The notes under the pieces were generated by a model. It saw only the letters and a list, made by a program, of their open reading frames with translations. It searched no databases and was not told the DNA's origin. Position numbers and translations under genes: made by a program. Positions 26,734-38,600 of a DNA stretch of 64,000 bases are shown here, piece after piece (the stretch's first letter is position 1; each line of letters opens with the position of its first letter). Origin of the DNA: Ischnura elegans (lineage: Eukaryota > Arthropoda > Insecta > Odonata > Coenagrionidae); the NCBI RefSeq assembly GCF_921293095.1, contig NC_060251.1:54329585-54393584 (forward strand), read 5' to 3'.

Positions 26734-27779
26734 TGTAGCGTACCGTACAGAAAGTAATTTTTTTTCTTATTATATGCCGAATGGGCATTTTTCGTATTTG
26801 CTCACGTTAGCGTGACGACTCAAGCAGGGGTTAGTCATGGGGTCGGACATAGCGTCCTGCGACGTGTGTATGTGAGAGAGTGAATGAGTCAGGTGTGTGG
26901 TGGCCGGTGTGTTGGCCCCAGTTATCTAGGACCAGCTAGTGACCCACTTATTTCCGGCTCCAGTGGAATCACCCTCCCTCCCCGCAAACAATTCCACCTG
27001 TGATTTTTCCCCTCCCAAGGAGTATAAATGCCCGTGAAGGGAAGGCATCGAGAGCATAATTGACTGGACGACTTAGGGGAAAGTATTGATGTGCGTGATC
27101 GCCATCATAGCTGAGAGCGGAGTATTTTTGGTGGCCAACGCTGGCATCAGCCCGGACGAGTTACGGCAGTGTCCCACGCCCGGTGCGAGAGGAGTTACCT
27201 CGGTGCCGTGGATCATCTGATTCACCTTCTTGTGCTACAAACCATTTCTCCGTTCCAGCCTCAACAGAAAACTGTAAGAAAGTCGCAGTCGCGATTCTTA
27301 TATCATCTGTTTAAGGTCAGACGACCATTCATTTCCCCTAATCAGAAGAGGGAAATTGTTTTCTCCAAGACCATAGTGCATCGCGTGCTTTCAAATAACT
27401 TTAAGAAGTGCTCAGAAAAGCCAAGTTCAAAAAAACTTTATCCAAGGATACAAGTTGATAGTGGCCCAAATAATTCACATTAGATTTTTTTTGTTGTTTT
27501 GTAACTTGTACTATTTTGGAGGGTGGGAAGCATCATGTTCTCATCATCGTCATTATTTTGTTTTTGTTGCGAAGTGGGATCATTTCAATCATATCATCCT
27601 CATCAGGGTATTATTCTTTTTGTTTTGTTTTGTGAAAAATGTAACAATTCATGAAGGGTAAAATATATTTTGTATGTTTAAGAGTGAGTGATGATTTGTT
27701 TGACTCCAGTATTCCTTTGCTCGAGACGATCGTGATTATCTCCCTCCAAATTACGTATGTGACGACGCGCTCTGTCACA
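26734..27779 (+). mobile_element. Solo LTR, probable Ty3/Gypsy type
   Basis: A 1,046-bp segment starting TGTAGCG and ending TGTCACA, flanked by ATAT on both sides (26730-26733, 27780-27783). A GC-rich stretch and a TATAAA at 27023-27028 look like an LTR core promoter. No internal retroviral genes adjoin it, so it is a solo LTR fossil left by recombination. A 4-bp duplication favours Ty3/Gypsy, but family is inferred from ends only. Confidence 0.55.
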
Positions 27780-27783
27780 ATAT

Positions 27784-28162
27784 AAAATTTTATAATTTGA
27801 GGGTGAACCACTAATATATGATCCTGCCAGATATGAAGGTATGCCACATGACTATTGTAGAGTTAAGGGAAAAGACGGCCTACGTCCATTACAAATGGAA
27901 ATAATAAGGGATATGAAAACTTTTGATACGCCAGTAAAACAGTGTAATTGTACAATTTTTTTTTTTTTTAATCCTTGCCAAATGACAATTTGCCATCACA
28001 GCAAAATTTACAAAAAAAGTGATCAACCATCTTGATTGTAACAATAAAATACAGTCAAGAATCTGATCTATACCTTTTGCACCATCATGCTTCAATGACT
28101 GTGAAAGGAGCTCCCAAGTCATAACAACGATTTGGCCATACTGTTAGCCAGTTTGAGATAAT
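27784..28162. other. 3' flank of the Myb/SANT-like gene
   Basis: Probable 3' UTR and flank of the minus-strand gene that stops at 28163. AT-rich, with no other feature that I can support. Confidence 0.4.
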
Positions 28163-31100
28163 TCATACATCTTGCTGAAAAGGAAATTGAAACAATATTT
28201 ATTTTCATAATAATTAAAGCTCTAATGAGAGAAAATGTCATAGCTAACAATAAATAGCAAATATTAACCTTTGTCTCTTCCAAGGCAATAAAAGGCCTGT
28301 GTTCAAGAGAATTTGCCATACTTTTCTGACATTCAACAACATCCCTTAACATGCTTTCCATTTTGGTTCGGTTCTCCAGTCTTTTTCTCTCTAGTTCCAG
28401 CATCTCTCTCTGGACCTCCAACCTCTCCTTTTGTACATTTAAAATTTCTCTTTGACTCTGAGCAATACTAGTGACACCATTGGCTATGACCTACAAACAC
28501 CAAGGAATGTGATTAAAAAATATTCTTAGCAAGATAGACAATACTTTATATTGACTTTCTTTTATCTATATACATATATAAAAGAAAGTCGAAAATCGTG
28601 TTAGTTATAACATTTATTACTCGAGAACGGCTGCACCGATTTTAATGATATTAGGTTCTTTGGATTTGTCTCTGCCCTGGATAACATATACCTAGAACAT
28701 TAAAAAATAGGAAAGGTTCACAAAAAAATTCATCTTTTTCTTAGGGATATGTTTTTAGGAGTTGATAACACTACAACAATTAAATAAGTCGGTTAAAACA
28801 ACAAATTAAATTATTTGTTTTGTTTTTACCAATTTAACCTTTACATGCACGCTAAGCGGGGATTTTGCTGAATTTTTCAAAAATTCAAAATAGCGCGTTT
28901 ATTGTGCATGGATTACTGGTGGTACACTTTGGTATTCTATTTCTGTACTTTTCCCTCTACCAAGAACATATGTTTGCATCAATGTTACGATCAACCATTG
29001 CGTTAGAATCTTACAAAGTGAGAACACCGTAACTTCGGGTTCCTTAGTATCGTGTGAACGCTATCTAGCGTTCACACTATACTGAGGAACTTCTGATAAT
29101 GTCGCAACCGCGGAAACTTGGAAGCATGATTCTTTTTCATATAATATGTTAATATGTTGTCTCGCATTTATTGTGTTTTTTGTAAGCATTTGCATTATTA
29201 TTTCGTTATTATTATTATTATTTGTATAATTTATCTCAACCTCAAACCCCATTTCGTAATTTAAAAATTTCATCTTCATACTCAAATATGATTTACATTA
29301 GTGTAAAAATGCGTTATTTACACTTTACTAGTGGCCGAAAAATAAGTTATGCACATTTTAAAAAATGTATTATGCATTGGAGTTTGAAGGCGAAGAGTCG
29401 CCACAAGGTGTACCTACCTGCGGGAAAAGAACATAATGCTGCAAAGGCAATATAACAAGATTCAGGAATCGTAACCTCATTGTGGACGTAAATTGTATTA
29501 TAATTTTATCGAATTGTGAACAAATTGAGTCGGTGGTGACTAATGTAGAGTATATTATATTCCAAGGTCAGAACGTATTTATCACCCTGATGAGTTCTAA
29601 CCATTGCTTCAAAAGCTTGATTCTGAACATTGGAGGGATGGGCAGGTCAACCACGTTATGGAGAATATTTTTTTGATTTCTCACATGAAAGTGAAGGGGA
29701 GGAAGAATTTTTTTGAAGACGCATTACATTCCAGCAATAGTTCGCAGTCTTATGATAATAATATTGTTAGCCGCCCACATAATTTCAACTTTTATCTAGT
29801 TCAACGGAAACGGTTAAACGTTTTGGCTGAACTCTTAGATACAATTTGCTAGCACCAAAACAAAAGCTATAGGCATTGTTCGTGTTTCACCAGGGCCAAC
29901 ATCAATTCCTAAGTATGCCTCAACCAAACTCGAATTGTTGCCGAAAACGATTTCACTGAACTTGATTGAAAAAAGTGTCGAGAATACCAAATTGTATATT
30001 GAAGGAAAACTGACATCTCATGTGTACTTGAGAATTAGAGATTGCATCACTACTTCCCGTGTAGAAATAATAGCTTTATTTGGAATTAGATACACTCTCT
30101 CTGTAAATAAAAGTTGCAAGCCAGACACTAGAGAAGAGCTTGTAAAACAGATGGAACAGGCCTGAAGATTTGCAGAACAGCGTTCGGGATAGCAACGTGA
30201 ATACGGGAATGCGAATGGGAATATAACAGCAAAACATTATTATTCAAGTCTTGATTTAGCCATGTATTTGCTATTAAATGATATAACTTTCTTAGGTACT
30301 GTGAAAAAAACCTTAAATCGACAGAGTTTCTACCCTGAAATATTCGATAGGCTGGAACTTCATTTCTTGGTTTCCAGGATACCTGTACTCTAAATATATT
30401 TCTCACAACCCATTGTTATGCTTATTTATGTTTTTTTAATTTTTTATTATTTTATTACAGTAATCTAAATATTATTAAAATCAGTATAGTCCGCTCTTGA
30501 TTAATAAATGGTGTAACTAAACTGCTCAGTGATTAATAGGCAGTATAGGGTTCGCTGGGTCAAATAGTTTGATTTATAACCAACCTTCATAACTTCTAAG
30601 CTTTCATCTCTAAACAAATCCAATTTGGATAATATCCCATCCAACTGATCATTGTCATGATCATTCTTTGACCTCTCTGATTCTGCAGGCTGCGGTGCTG
30701 AAAAGTGAGACAAAAGTGCAAAGGATAAACATTGACACTTGGATGTAGATAAATTCAACCAATTACAAAGCACTAGCCATGTACAATTAATAATCATCGC
30801 ATAATATTATGACAGATGAACAAAAGAGATATTAAACTGAAATATCTTTGACACTTGAGGTTGCCTTCCCTGTCAATCTTAATTAACCTTTGGCCCAGCT
30901 TTTCATGATTTCATGGAAACAATCTAACTTATCTAATTTTAAAATTAATAATCATGTATATCAAGTGGTAAATTTTATTGACAGATCATGCATATGTACC
31001 TTCAATTTAAGGCAGTTTCTGAACCTCTAACTATTCTAACGACTGCGATATTTTTTCCAAAAATTCTGGCCAAAGTTATTTTTAACTGGATTAACTTTGA

Positions 31101-34100
31101 TCCAATCTAATAAAAGCATAAAAATTTAGTACTAAACCTTGAATTGGAGCAAAGATACCTCACACAAGATATCTTTTAGTGTCCTGTTTTCAAGAGTTCC
31201 TTAATTTAACCTGTTAATTTATTTTATTCGGGAAAAATGAAAAATTAAAAAAATAACACTTTTGCGATGAAAAATTATGTGTATTAAAAAGCAATGTACA
31301 TATGACCAGTTAACGGTCTTAGTTCCTTCTATTCCGTGCAACTAAAACCCAAACTAATTCAGGAGTGAAGACAGTTCTGCTATCTTTTCCAAGTAGGCTT
31401 CCGCGGAGATTATGATGAATTCTGCTGGTTTTTCCGGGTATTCTTCCGTGTTTATCCATTTGTAGGACGATATTTCGCCAACGTTCCAGTTGGCTTCCTC
31501 AGGTCCACTGAAGTGTTGATGCAGAAATTTGTTCATCTTATATACACCCCGTTTGCCGCCTTTTTTCTCGAGGTGTGCCCTGATCTGTGGAGGAGTATAT
31601 CAAATTAAATGCAGCTGCGGTGAGTCCTACATCGGCCAAACATCACGAGCACTGAAATGCCGAGTCCAAGAGCACAGAAGGGCAGTAAAAAATAGACATT
31701 TCACCCAGTCAGCGGTGGCGGAACACCAATGGAGTGGACCGACACACAATATTGATTTTGACAACGCCTCTCTTCTGAACAAAGAAGGCCGCTACTACCC
31801 GAGAATAATCAGGGAGGCAATTGAAATCGCCAAAACGACAAAGAACTTCAACCGTGAAGACGGCTACAATCTCGCCAGCGCGTGGAAAAGGGTCTTCAAA
31901 GATCCTGACCAATCAGGGCACACCTCGAGAAAAAAGGCGGCAAACGGGGTGTATATAAGATGAACAAATTTCTGCATCAACACTTCAGTGGACCTGAGGA
32001 AGCCAACTGGAACGTTGGCGAAATATCGTCCTACAAATGGATAAACGCGGAAGAATACCCGGAAAAACCAGCAGAATTCAATTCTGCTATCTGTTGAATG
32101 ATGCAAGAATGAAGTCGATAACTCAATGCAAATGGCAAAATATGCAACTATGAATCTTTTTACGTCTCTGGGCCAAAGTTATTCCAGTTGGCCGTAATTG
32201 TTTTTCAACTCCATGTAATCATACTCCATACCTGATTTTCTTTGAACTGTCACCACTGGTCGAGGTTTGAGGATTGACCTTGCCCTTGTTTGGACTGTAG
32301 GCTGTGGATGAAAATCTGGCACTTCTGTCACAGGGATTATTTCTGGCATTTCTTCTACTGTGTTGATACATCTTGATTCATCTGAAACTGGATGTGCTGA
32401 TCTTAAAATTTTATACTGTAAGCAAATGAAACAACCTGATTGGCGACACCACCTATGATATGGCCAATCAGTCCGTTCTTTGATTTTGTGATGAAGAGGA
32501 TCATTGCAAGACAAGAGAACAGAAAAAAATAGCAAATAAGATGTTGGATGATATATGTGGAAGAGTTCAGCACCTTCAATGGGTTAGTTTCCATGACAAT
32601 GCTAAAGGCTGTCATGAAGGGAGCTTAATTAATGCCCAGCATAAACAATGTCAACATAAAGAGGGCATTTGGTTTTTTGCAAGAAAAAGTTAAACTGTGT
32701 TTAGTTAAGTTGAATATGTTACTTAATTCTTGGGCAGTGCTTTTTCCTGCGTCTCTTCCCAAAGCCATTACTTATTTTCATTGGGGGGTAGTAACTTTTT
32801 TAAAGGTACATACGTGAAATGACTTGGAAAAATTTATGCAAGTATTTTACAAAATTTGCTATTACTGGGGAGGTTTTAGACTGGACCAAAGTGAAAGTGT
32901 CAACATCATCCTAATAGGCAATATTGATTCTTTAGCAATTAAATTACCTACACATGATAAATTCTGAATGCATACATTTTCTATGCTGGATATATTATGT
33001 CTCAAGTATTCATATATTTTATGAATACTGTGTATGTGATATATCTGTATACAGCAAGGGTCTTCAACCCGCACCCCCTGGGCTGCATGTGGTCCACAGG
33101 CTAATGTCTTGCGGCCCCTATACAGGCTAAAGAAAATATTGTATAACACGAACCGAATATAAACTCGTCAAAACTAAACAATGTCAAAAATCACATCGAT
33201 TGCGTGAAATTTTTAACCAATAAAGATTATTGCGCTTTGAAATTACATGTTATTTTTAAAATTTTTATTGATGTGGTAGTAAAGTGACGTGGAGCATTGT
33301 GACCCTCTGGATGAAGTGAAATCGATTTGTGGCCCTTGTATTAAAAAAGGTTGAATATTCTTGGTATACAGTACATACAATGTGCTAGGACATTTGCTGT
33401 CAAATACATGCCTTTTTGCTTCAACTTTGCTACATTTTATACATAGAACTTCCAGTATACAGTTTACTGATATCTTCTACAGTTAACATGGTTTCTACCA
33501 ATTTTATACGTATATTCAGCATGTAATGTAGAATATGTGTGCTGTCTGGGTGAGTGGAATTGTGAGTGAATTGGAAGTGAGCATACCGAAGCTCCCAAGA
33601 AGAAGTGCCTGCACGGATTATGCAGCTATTTAGCATGTACAACTTCTGTGCAGCCACAATTCTCTTGGGGTTTTTGATGAGTAGGACTAAAGTATTAAAC
33701 CGAGAAGCCGGGGGACTTACAAAATAAAACGTGTAAAGACGGAATGTAAGCTTACGTTCTTACCTATCTGAGGAGATTCCTTTGTGTTAGCCGGTATGTG
33801 CCATGGCCGTGGGCCCCCAGGGGTCACAGGGCGTGTAGGTTTCGGACCAATTAGAGCCAGTACTCTCATTTCAAGATTGGACAACGGCGGCGACGTTCCC
33901 TACAAAGGTAACACATTTATTGACATCACGAAATAATATCATTCACATTTAATAAATTTAATGCAAACAAGTCAAATTACTGACCTCTTTTCCAGGGGAG
34001 GAGCGCTCTCCTTCAATTCGCGCATTTTTGGCTCGGATTTTACTCCTGTAGTCTTTCCAGGTCTTGAATTAATGTCGTTTATAAAGAAGACCACAGGGAT

Positions 34101-34498
34101 ATTATAATTATTAAATGGCAGGCTTAATTAGGGATTTACAACGGAATCACTTCAGCATAGCATGAGAGTAAAATCAGTAGCAATGAGACCGACATACCCT
34201 TCTCCATTGATCCAGGGTCTTGGGCGCACCATGCATGTCGAGTAGACTCTTCAGTTCCTTCCACATTTTCATCATTAACGTGCTCTTTTGATAAGAATCA
34301 AATCTACCCAAGGCAAAATCTTGGTGTTCCTCCATGTACTCCACCAAGACCGTCGACTGCTTTCTAGTCATTTTCATGCATCGCTTCATGCCCCTTTAAT
34401 TACGAACGTAGAATTTAAGGAAAATAGTGCAGAGATTTTACAAAAATTCATTGTTAAGATAACATTTCTCACCTTTGTTCGTCATTGAAGTCTGTCAT
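28163..34498 (-). CDS. Myb/SANT-like (zeste-type) DNA-binding protein, 8 exons
   Basis: Exons on the minus strand: 34498-34473, 34393-34198, 34062-33985, 33899-33764, 32396-32232, 30697-30585, 28490-28269, 28174-28163. Frame is kept throughout, giving 315 codons. Residues about 15-95 form a trihelical Myb/SANT-like domain of the zeste/Myb_DNA-bind_5 type: KQSTVLVEYMEEHQDFALGR, then MWKELKSLLDMHGAPKTLDQ and WRRTWKDYRSKI. A Pro-rich middle (TRPVTPGGPRPWHIP) and a C-terminal coiled coil (about 245-300, REILNVQKERLEVQREMLEL) follow. This fits a nuclear DNA-binding protein that oligomerises, as is known for zeste and its relatives; the target is unknown. The last exon has only three sense codons plus stop, so the 3' end is less certain. 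The exon-5 acceptor was chosen to keep frame. It is divergent from ODR4. Confidence 0.8.
28565..30568 (+). mobile_element. Helitron-like element filling Myb/SANT intron 6
   Basis: About 2.0 kb, sharing both termini with 21861-22873: a TC start after A, AACTCGAGAACGGCT near the 5' end, and ATGGTGTAACTAAACT with a gttcgctgggtc end followed by a degraded CTAGT. The longer middle (about 29100-30180) has unrecognised, broken open frames, perhaps captured or decayed coding DNA. It is inserted antisense to the host gene. Confidence 0.55.
29042..29090. repeat. Inverted repeat inside the Helitron-like element
   Basis: Arms of about 23 bp around ccttagtatcgtgtgaacgc and its reverse complement, with two mismatches and a 2-nt loop. 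It could be a small foldback insertion or an internal hairpin. Confidence 0.6.
31386..32081 (+). mobile_element. Penelope-like element with 168-bp inverted arms
   Basis: A 696-bp insertion in Myb/SANT intron 5, flanked by TTCTGCTATCT (31375-31385 and 32082-32092). The plus frame (about 31585-31963) encodes a GIY-YIG domain: VYQIKCSCGESYIGQT, then AVAEHQWSGPTHNIDF and YYPRIIREAIEIAK, ending in EDGYNLASAWKRVF. Arms 31417-31584 and 31912-32079 are near-perfect inverted repeats. No reverse transcriptase remains. Each arm carries a well-formed hammerhead-like motif. Confidence 0.88.
31990..32034 (+). ncRNA. Hammerhead-ribozyme-like motif, best copy
   Basis: Core order as in type I hammerheads: stem I GGAC, CUGAGGA (31994-32000), stem II GCCAAC/GUUGGC with a short loop, GAAA (32020-32023), a tiny stem III, AUC, then GUCC closing stem I with GGAC. 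All invariant core positions are present. Penelope-like terminal repeats are known to carry minimal hammerheads. The mirror copy lies at about 31462-31506 on the minus strand. Confidence 0.65.
33055..33363. mobile_element. hAT MITE in Myb/SANT intron 4
   Basis: 309 bp with an 8-bp target duplication GTATACAG (33047-33054, 33364-33371). Inverted ends: CAAGGGTCTTCAACC on the left and CAAGAATATTCAACC on the right read inward. The 8-bp duplication and end sequence fit hAT. Related in style to 56843-57858. Confidence 0.8.
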
Positions 34499-35667
34499 GA
34501 TAATCTTCTAACTACTTTGTAGACGACAATGTATATCGAAAAAACTCACAATATGCACTATAAAATCTACAGCGTACACCTTTTGACACTTGTTTGTTAA
34601 TGAAGAGCTTTTATTTCACGTACTTACAATACCTTGAGTTTAAAGATTCAAATTAAGGTTAGCGTTGGTAGCTAAACATCACCCGTTTCAAGGTAGCTAT
34701 TGTATAGCGTCGCCATTCACCTTTTCTATGAAAACGAGGTAATTCGATGCAAAACAAAAGAGAGCTGGGTTCTGTGTAGTGAACTTTTACGATCATTACC
34801 TTCAATGCATGAAGAACAGCCGGTATATCAAATGGACTGAAATATTTTAATACTTCTATCCAGAGAGCTAACTTTATCAACATAAAAGCCCGGCGTATAA
34901 CGAGACGTATTAATTGCACTCCACCACTTTTCACCACAACCGGCTCCACTTTTGAAAACGCCTTGAGTATAACTATCAGTTCTAATAAGACTTCACTGCT
35001 TTCGGCAAATTCGGCCAATCATTTCACCAATTTCTGTCTGGGCTTTCAGCAATATAACCGTTAATATTGTGAGAGACAATTGGGGAGTTATTTCCACATA
35101 ATGTATCGCTATAATTTGTGTCTTTCATGGCGATTGACGAAAGCAAAATAATATGATAATTAAACGCAAGAAACGCTTTGTTCAAAAATTAGACTTATTA
35201 AACAAATTAGACAAATTAAAATGCCAATTCACAGTAATTTTATAAGCAAAAACAGGCGAAGTGATGTCCTAAACCTCGTAGATAAATGTCATAGCGTCAA
35301 CGAGCGTCATAGATAAATGTCATAGCGTCAATATGAAAACAAACACAGTTTCAAAACTTCGAAACTCGGCGCAACTGAAAGTTGAATGAAGCGTGGCGTG
35401 CATCGTGGATGGTTCGGTATCGTGTCGTTTGTATGTTTTGTCCAATTATTGTGCAGTGAAGGAAAACAAACTTAATATTTGATTAGATAAAACCTCCCTG
35501 AATCTAGAGAGCTTTGGTTTGAATACTTTTAGTAAGTGTCCCGTCCTAAACGAATGATATACTCGAAGTACCATCCAGTACTATCTGTGCGTCTGTATTT
35601 AACTGCTGTTTTGGCTGCTGAGTGTGGGACGCACGGTTTTTTGCTATAGATATAAAAGTCTAACATA
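34499..35667. promoter_or_regulatory. Shared Myb/SANT and ODR4 upstream region
   Basis: 1.17 kb between the divergent start codons. A small local tandem repeat of gataaatgtcatagcgtca lies at about 35280-35330. A long minus-strand open frame (34659-35018) lacks an ATG start and is not called as a gene. No TATA box is convincingly placed. Confidence 0.45.
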
Positions 35668-38600
35668 ATGGGGAGGACAGTTGTGCTAGAGGAGAATCTT
35701 ATTCCTCACATCTCCCAGTTTGCAAGCCCAAACGCTTATGCTGTCGGTTTGATTCTTGGGCAGGTTGGTAACAGTATTACATTTGCTTAGAATTGTAAAT
35801 AATCATTATACTCATCCGTATTTTTTATTGTGGCGCAGAGTGCTGGACAAAGAGATTACGTGGTGCATTTCGCTCGCACTCCTCGGCCAGCGAAGGAAGA
35901 TATTGAAGAAGAAACTATAGAAACCAATCCATTTGGAGATAAAGAGAAAGAGTCTACTGAGAAGCCGATAACTTCAATAAAAGACCTCGAGGAAAACTGG
36001 GTGGCTGACCATGCCAAGCACGTCAGTATTTCATTTTCTGTTGATTTGATGGTTCATTTCTCATTTCCTGTACCACTTTACCTTCGAGATTTTCCTATGA
36101 AATGAGTGACTATCAAAAATGCTCTAGCGCTCTAATTCAAGTGCTTGCATCGCAGTTTTTCTCTGGTTATGCAACCGTACTGTTTTCTGTACATATCGCG
36201 ATTCCTTCGCTTAAGGGTTTTATTGTATCCTTTTCCCACGTTTCATGAAATCCCCATATAATATTTTAGCTTAATTGATGGCTACCTTCACTGATTTATT
36301 GGCTATTGGTTGGGTTAAAACCTTGAATACATGGCTATTCAGATAAGCAGTAAGAACATCTAAATGGCGAATTTCTTATCCTTTCATCACTGGAACTGCA
36401 TAAAGCATTCGTACAGATTCTTTTTTACTACAGGAGAAAATGTTTTGTCAAAATTAAATCTCTTTACTTAAATCTCTAGCAACAATTCTAGCTTTGAAAC
36501 GTTCAATTTTACCATATTGAGTGCTTTATTTTGAACAGCCACTTCTTACCAAGCACTGTTTCTATCTTTGGCTTGTGAATAACAGTAAATACATTCTTAC
36601 TTTCTAACCGATTAATATCTTTTTCCATTGCTTTCATCCACTTGGCAGAATTTTCACTCTTTAAAGCATCAATTATAGATATAGGATCATATAAATCCAT
36701 GCAATTACTTCTTTCAATGGACATAGCCATTTGGCTTTCACTTCATATTTTACACACTTGTGGCTTATGCAACTTAGCACTCCTGAGCCCAACAATTTTG
36801 TTCAACATCTACATCTTCATTACATTTTGCACTAAAATCCAAGAGTGGAATTTCTGATTCTGCAGTAATTTAAGGCACTAGTAAATTTTCTTGAAAACCT
36901 TCGATACTTGCAGAATCTGAACTGATACTAGTGAATACATCATTTCCAAAAAAATGTTGGTCAGTTACTAGTTCACCTTCTATTTTCGTCTTACATTATA
37001 CATTAATATTAGTCATTGAATTCACTTAAGGTTTTTTCAACTTTTCTGCGTATGGAAAACAACTCTCTTTAAATTCAATATTACGAGCAGTGGTAAATTT
37101 CCTTAGTGATGGAATCCATACTTTGAATCCCTTTTTTCCCCTTTCAATGCCCTCAAGAACACATTCAACTGCTCTTGGACGGCATTTGTTGGTGCCCCCT
37201 ACATACATTGCACGTACTTTACATACAATCAGCCTTAGCACTCATAATCATTAATAGTTTTAACTCTCTACCTTCCGAATAAGTTCAATAAATTTAGGCT
37301 TCAATTGGTGGAAGTTAGACATATCTACCTTCCCACAACAACAAAGGAATTCAGAAATAGGTAACCTGGATGGAAACAAATTTCTAAAGGCCTGGTTACA
37401 CAATACATTAACACGTATGGGCTATTGTCTAAATGCATGAATGCGAGAATGAATGCCAAAATGCACCGTATAACCACCCTACTTGTGCGAATGCATGCAC
37501 AGAAAATAAAGCCTGTTCTAATTTGGTTCATGCATTTGTACATGTTCCGTTCCACCAAAATCATTCACGCAAGCGTACATTAGCTTGTACATGTTAATAT
37601 ACCGTGTAACCAGGCCTTAACACAACGCATGTAATTCATAGCTTCAGCCCAAAATGTTATTGGCAAACCAGATTGAACCGACATGCACCTCACCTCATTT
37701 GCTAATGTCAAATTTTCCCTCTCTGCTGTGCAATTGTGCTGGGGTGAATACTTCGCTATTTTTATTTTGACAACACCATTCTCTCTCAAGATATCATCAA
37801 ATTCTTTGCTCACATACTGTCCTACACCGTGAGCCAGCCAAGCCAAAATTATCCTTCCATGTTTGTTATTTTCTACCTATGCCTTGTATTCTTGAAAACA
37901 TTCTAAAACTTCGGATTTCCTTTTCAGAAAAATGTCAAGGTGTTGAGAGAAATCATCAATGTATATGTAGGCATGTTGAGAATCGCCCATAGATTTCACA
38001 CATTTCGCCATCACATCACTGTGTACTAGCTCTAATGTTTGAGTAGTTTTTCTCTCTGACTTCTTTGGAAAACTTTTTTTTAGTAGTTTTATCAACAAAA
38101 CAACCATCACACTTTCATTCCCGTTACCTTCTACTGTAATTGCTAGTATCTTCTTAATTCCTTATTCATACCTAATACACTAACTACTATGCCAGTCTAC
38201 AACACTTTGCAAAGCTGTTGCATTGACACCAATACTCTTACCCTTCTCTGGAGAACAACTTTCTGGACATCATTCCCCTTTGTTTTCTACTTCTTTCATA
38301 TTTTTGTTGCTATTGCCTTGACCTTTCATTGTTCTTTTCTTCATTTCTCATTACTAAATCCAATATATAGTCCCCCCTCTCTGGAGCTGAGAATATAACC
38401 TTCCCATCTTATATTACCTCACAGCCGCCTTCGAAGGATGTTGCAAATATTTTCTTCTTCACTAACTTAGCGACTGATAGCAAGTTAAAATTTAACTCAG
38501 GAATATATAGTGTCTCTTGCAAACTCAGAGAGTTACCTCCACAATTGTTAGCTACTTCAAACAATGCAGTGCCTATACCTCTGGCAAGAACATGACCCTT

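Noticed and set aside
34659-35018. 119-codon minus-strand open frame between the Myb/SANT gene and ODR4
   Set aside because: It is open only from a TTG next to an upstream stop; the first ATG leaves a short hydrophobic peptide with no recognised family. Position in a shared promoter region also argues against it.
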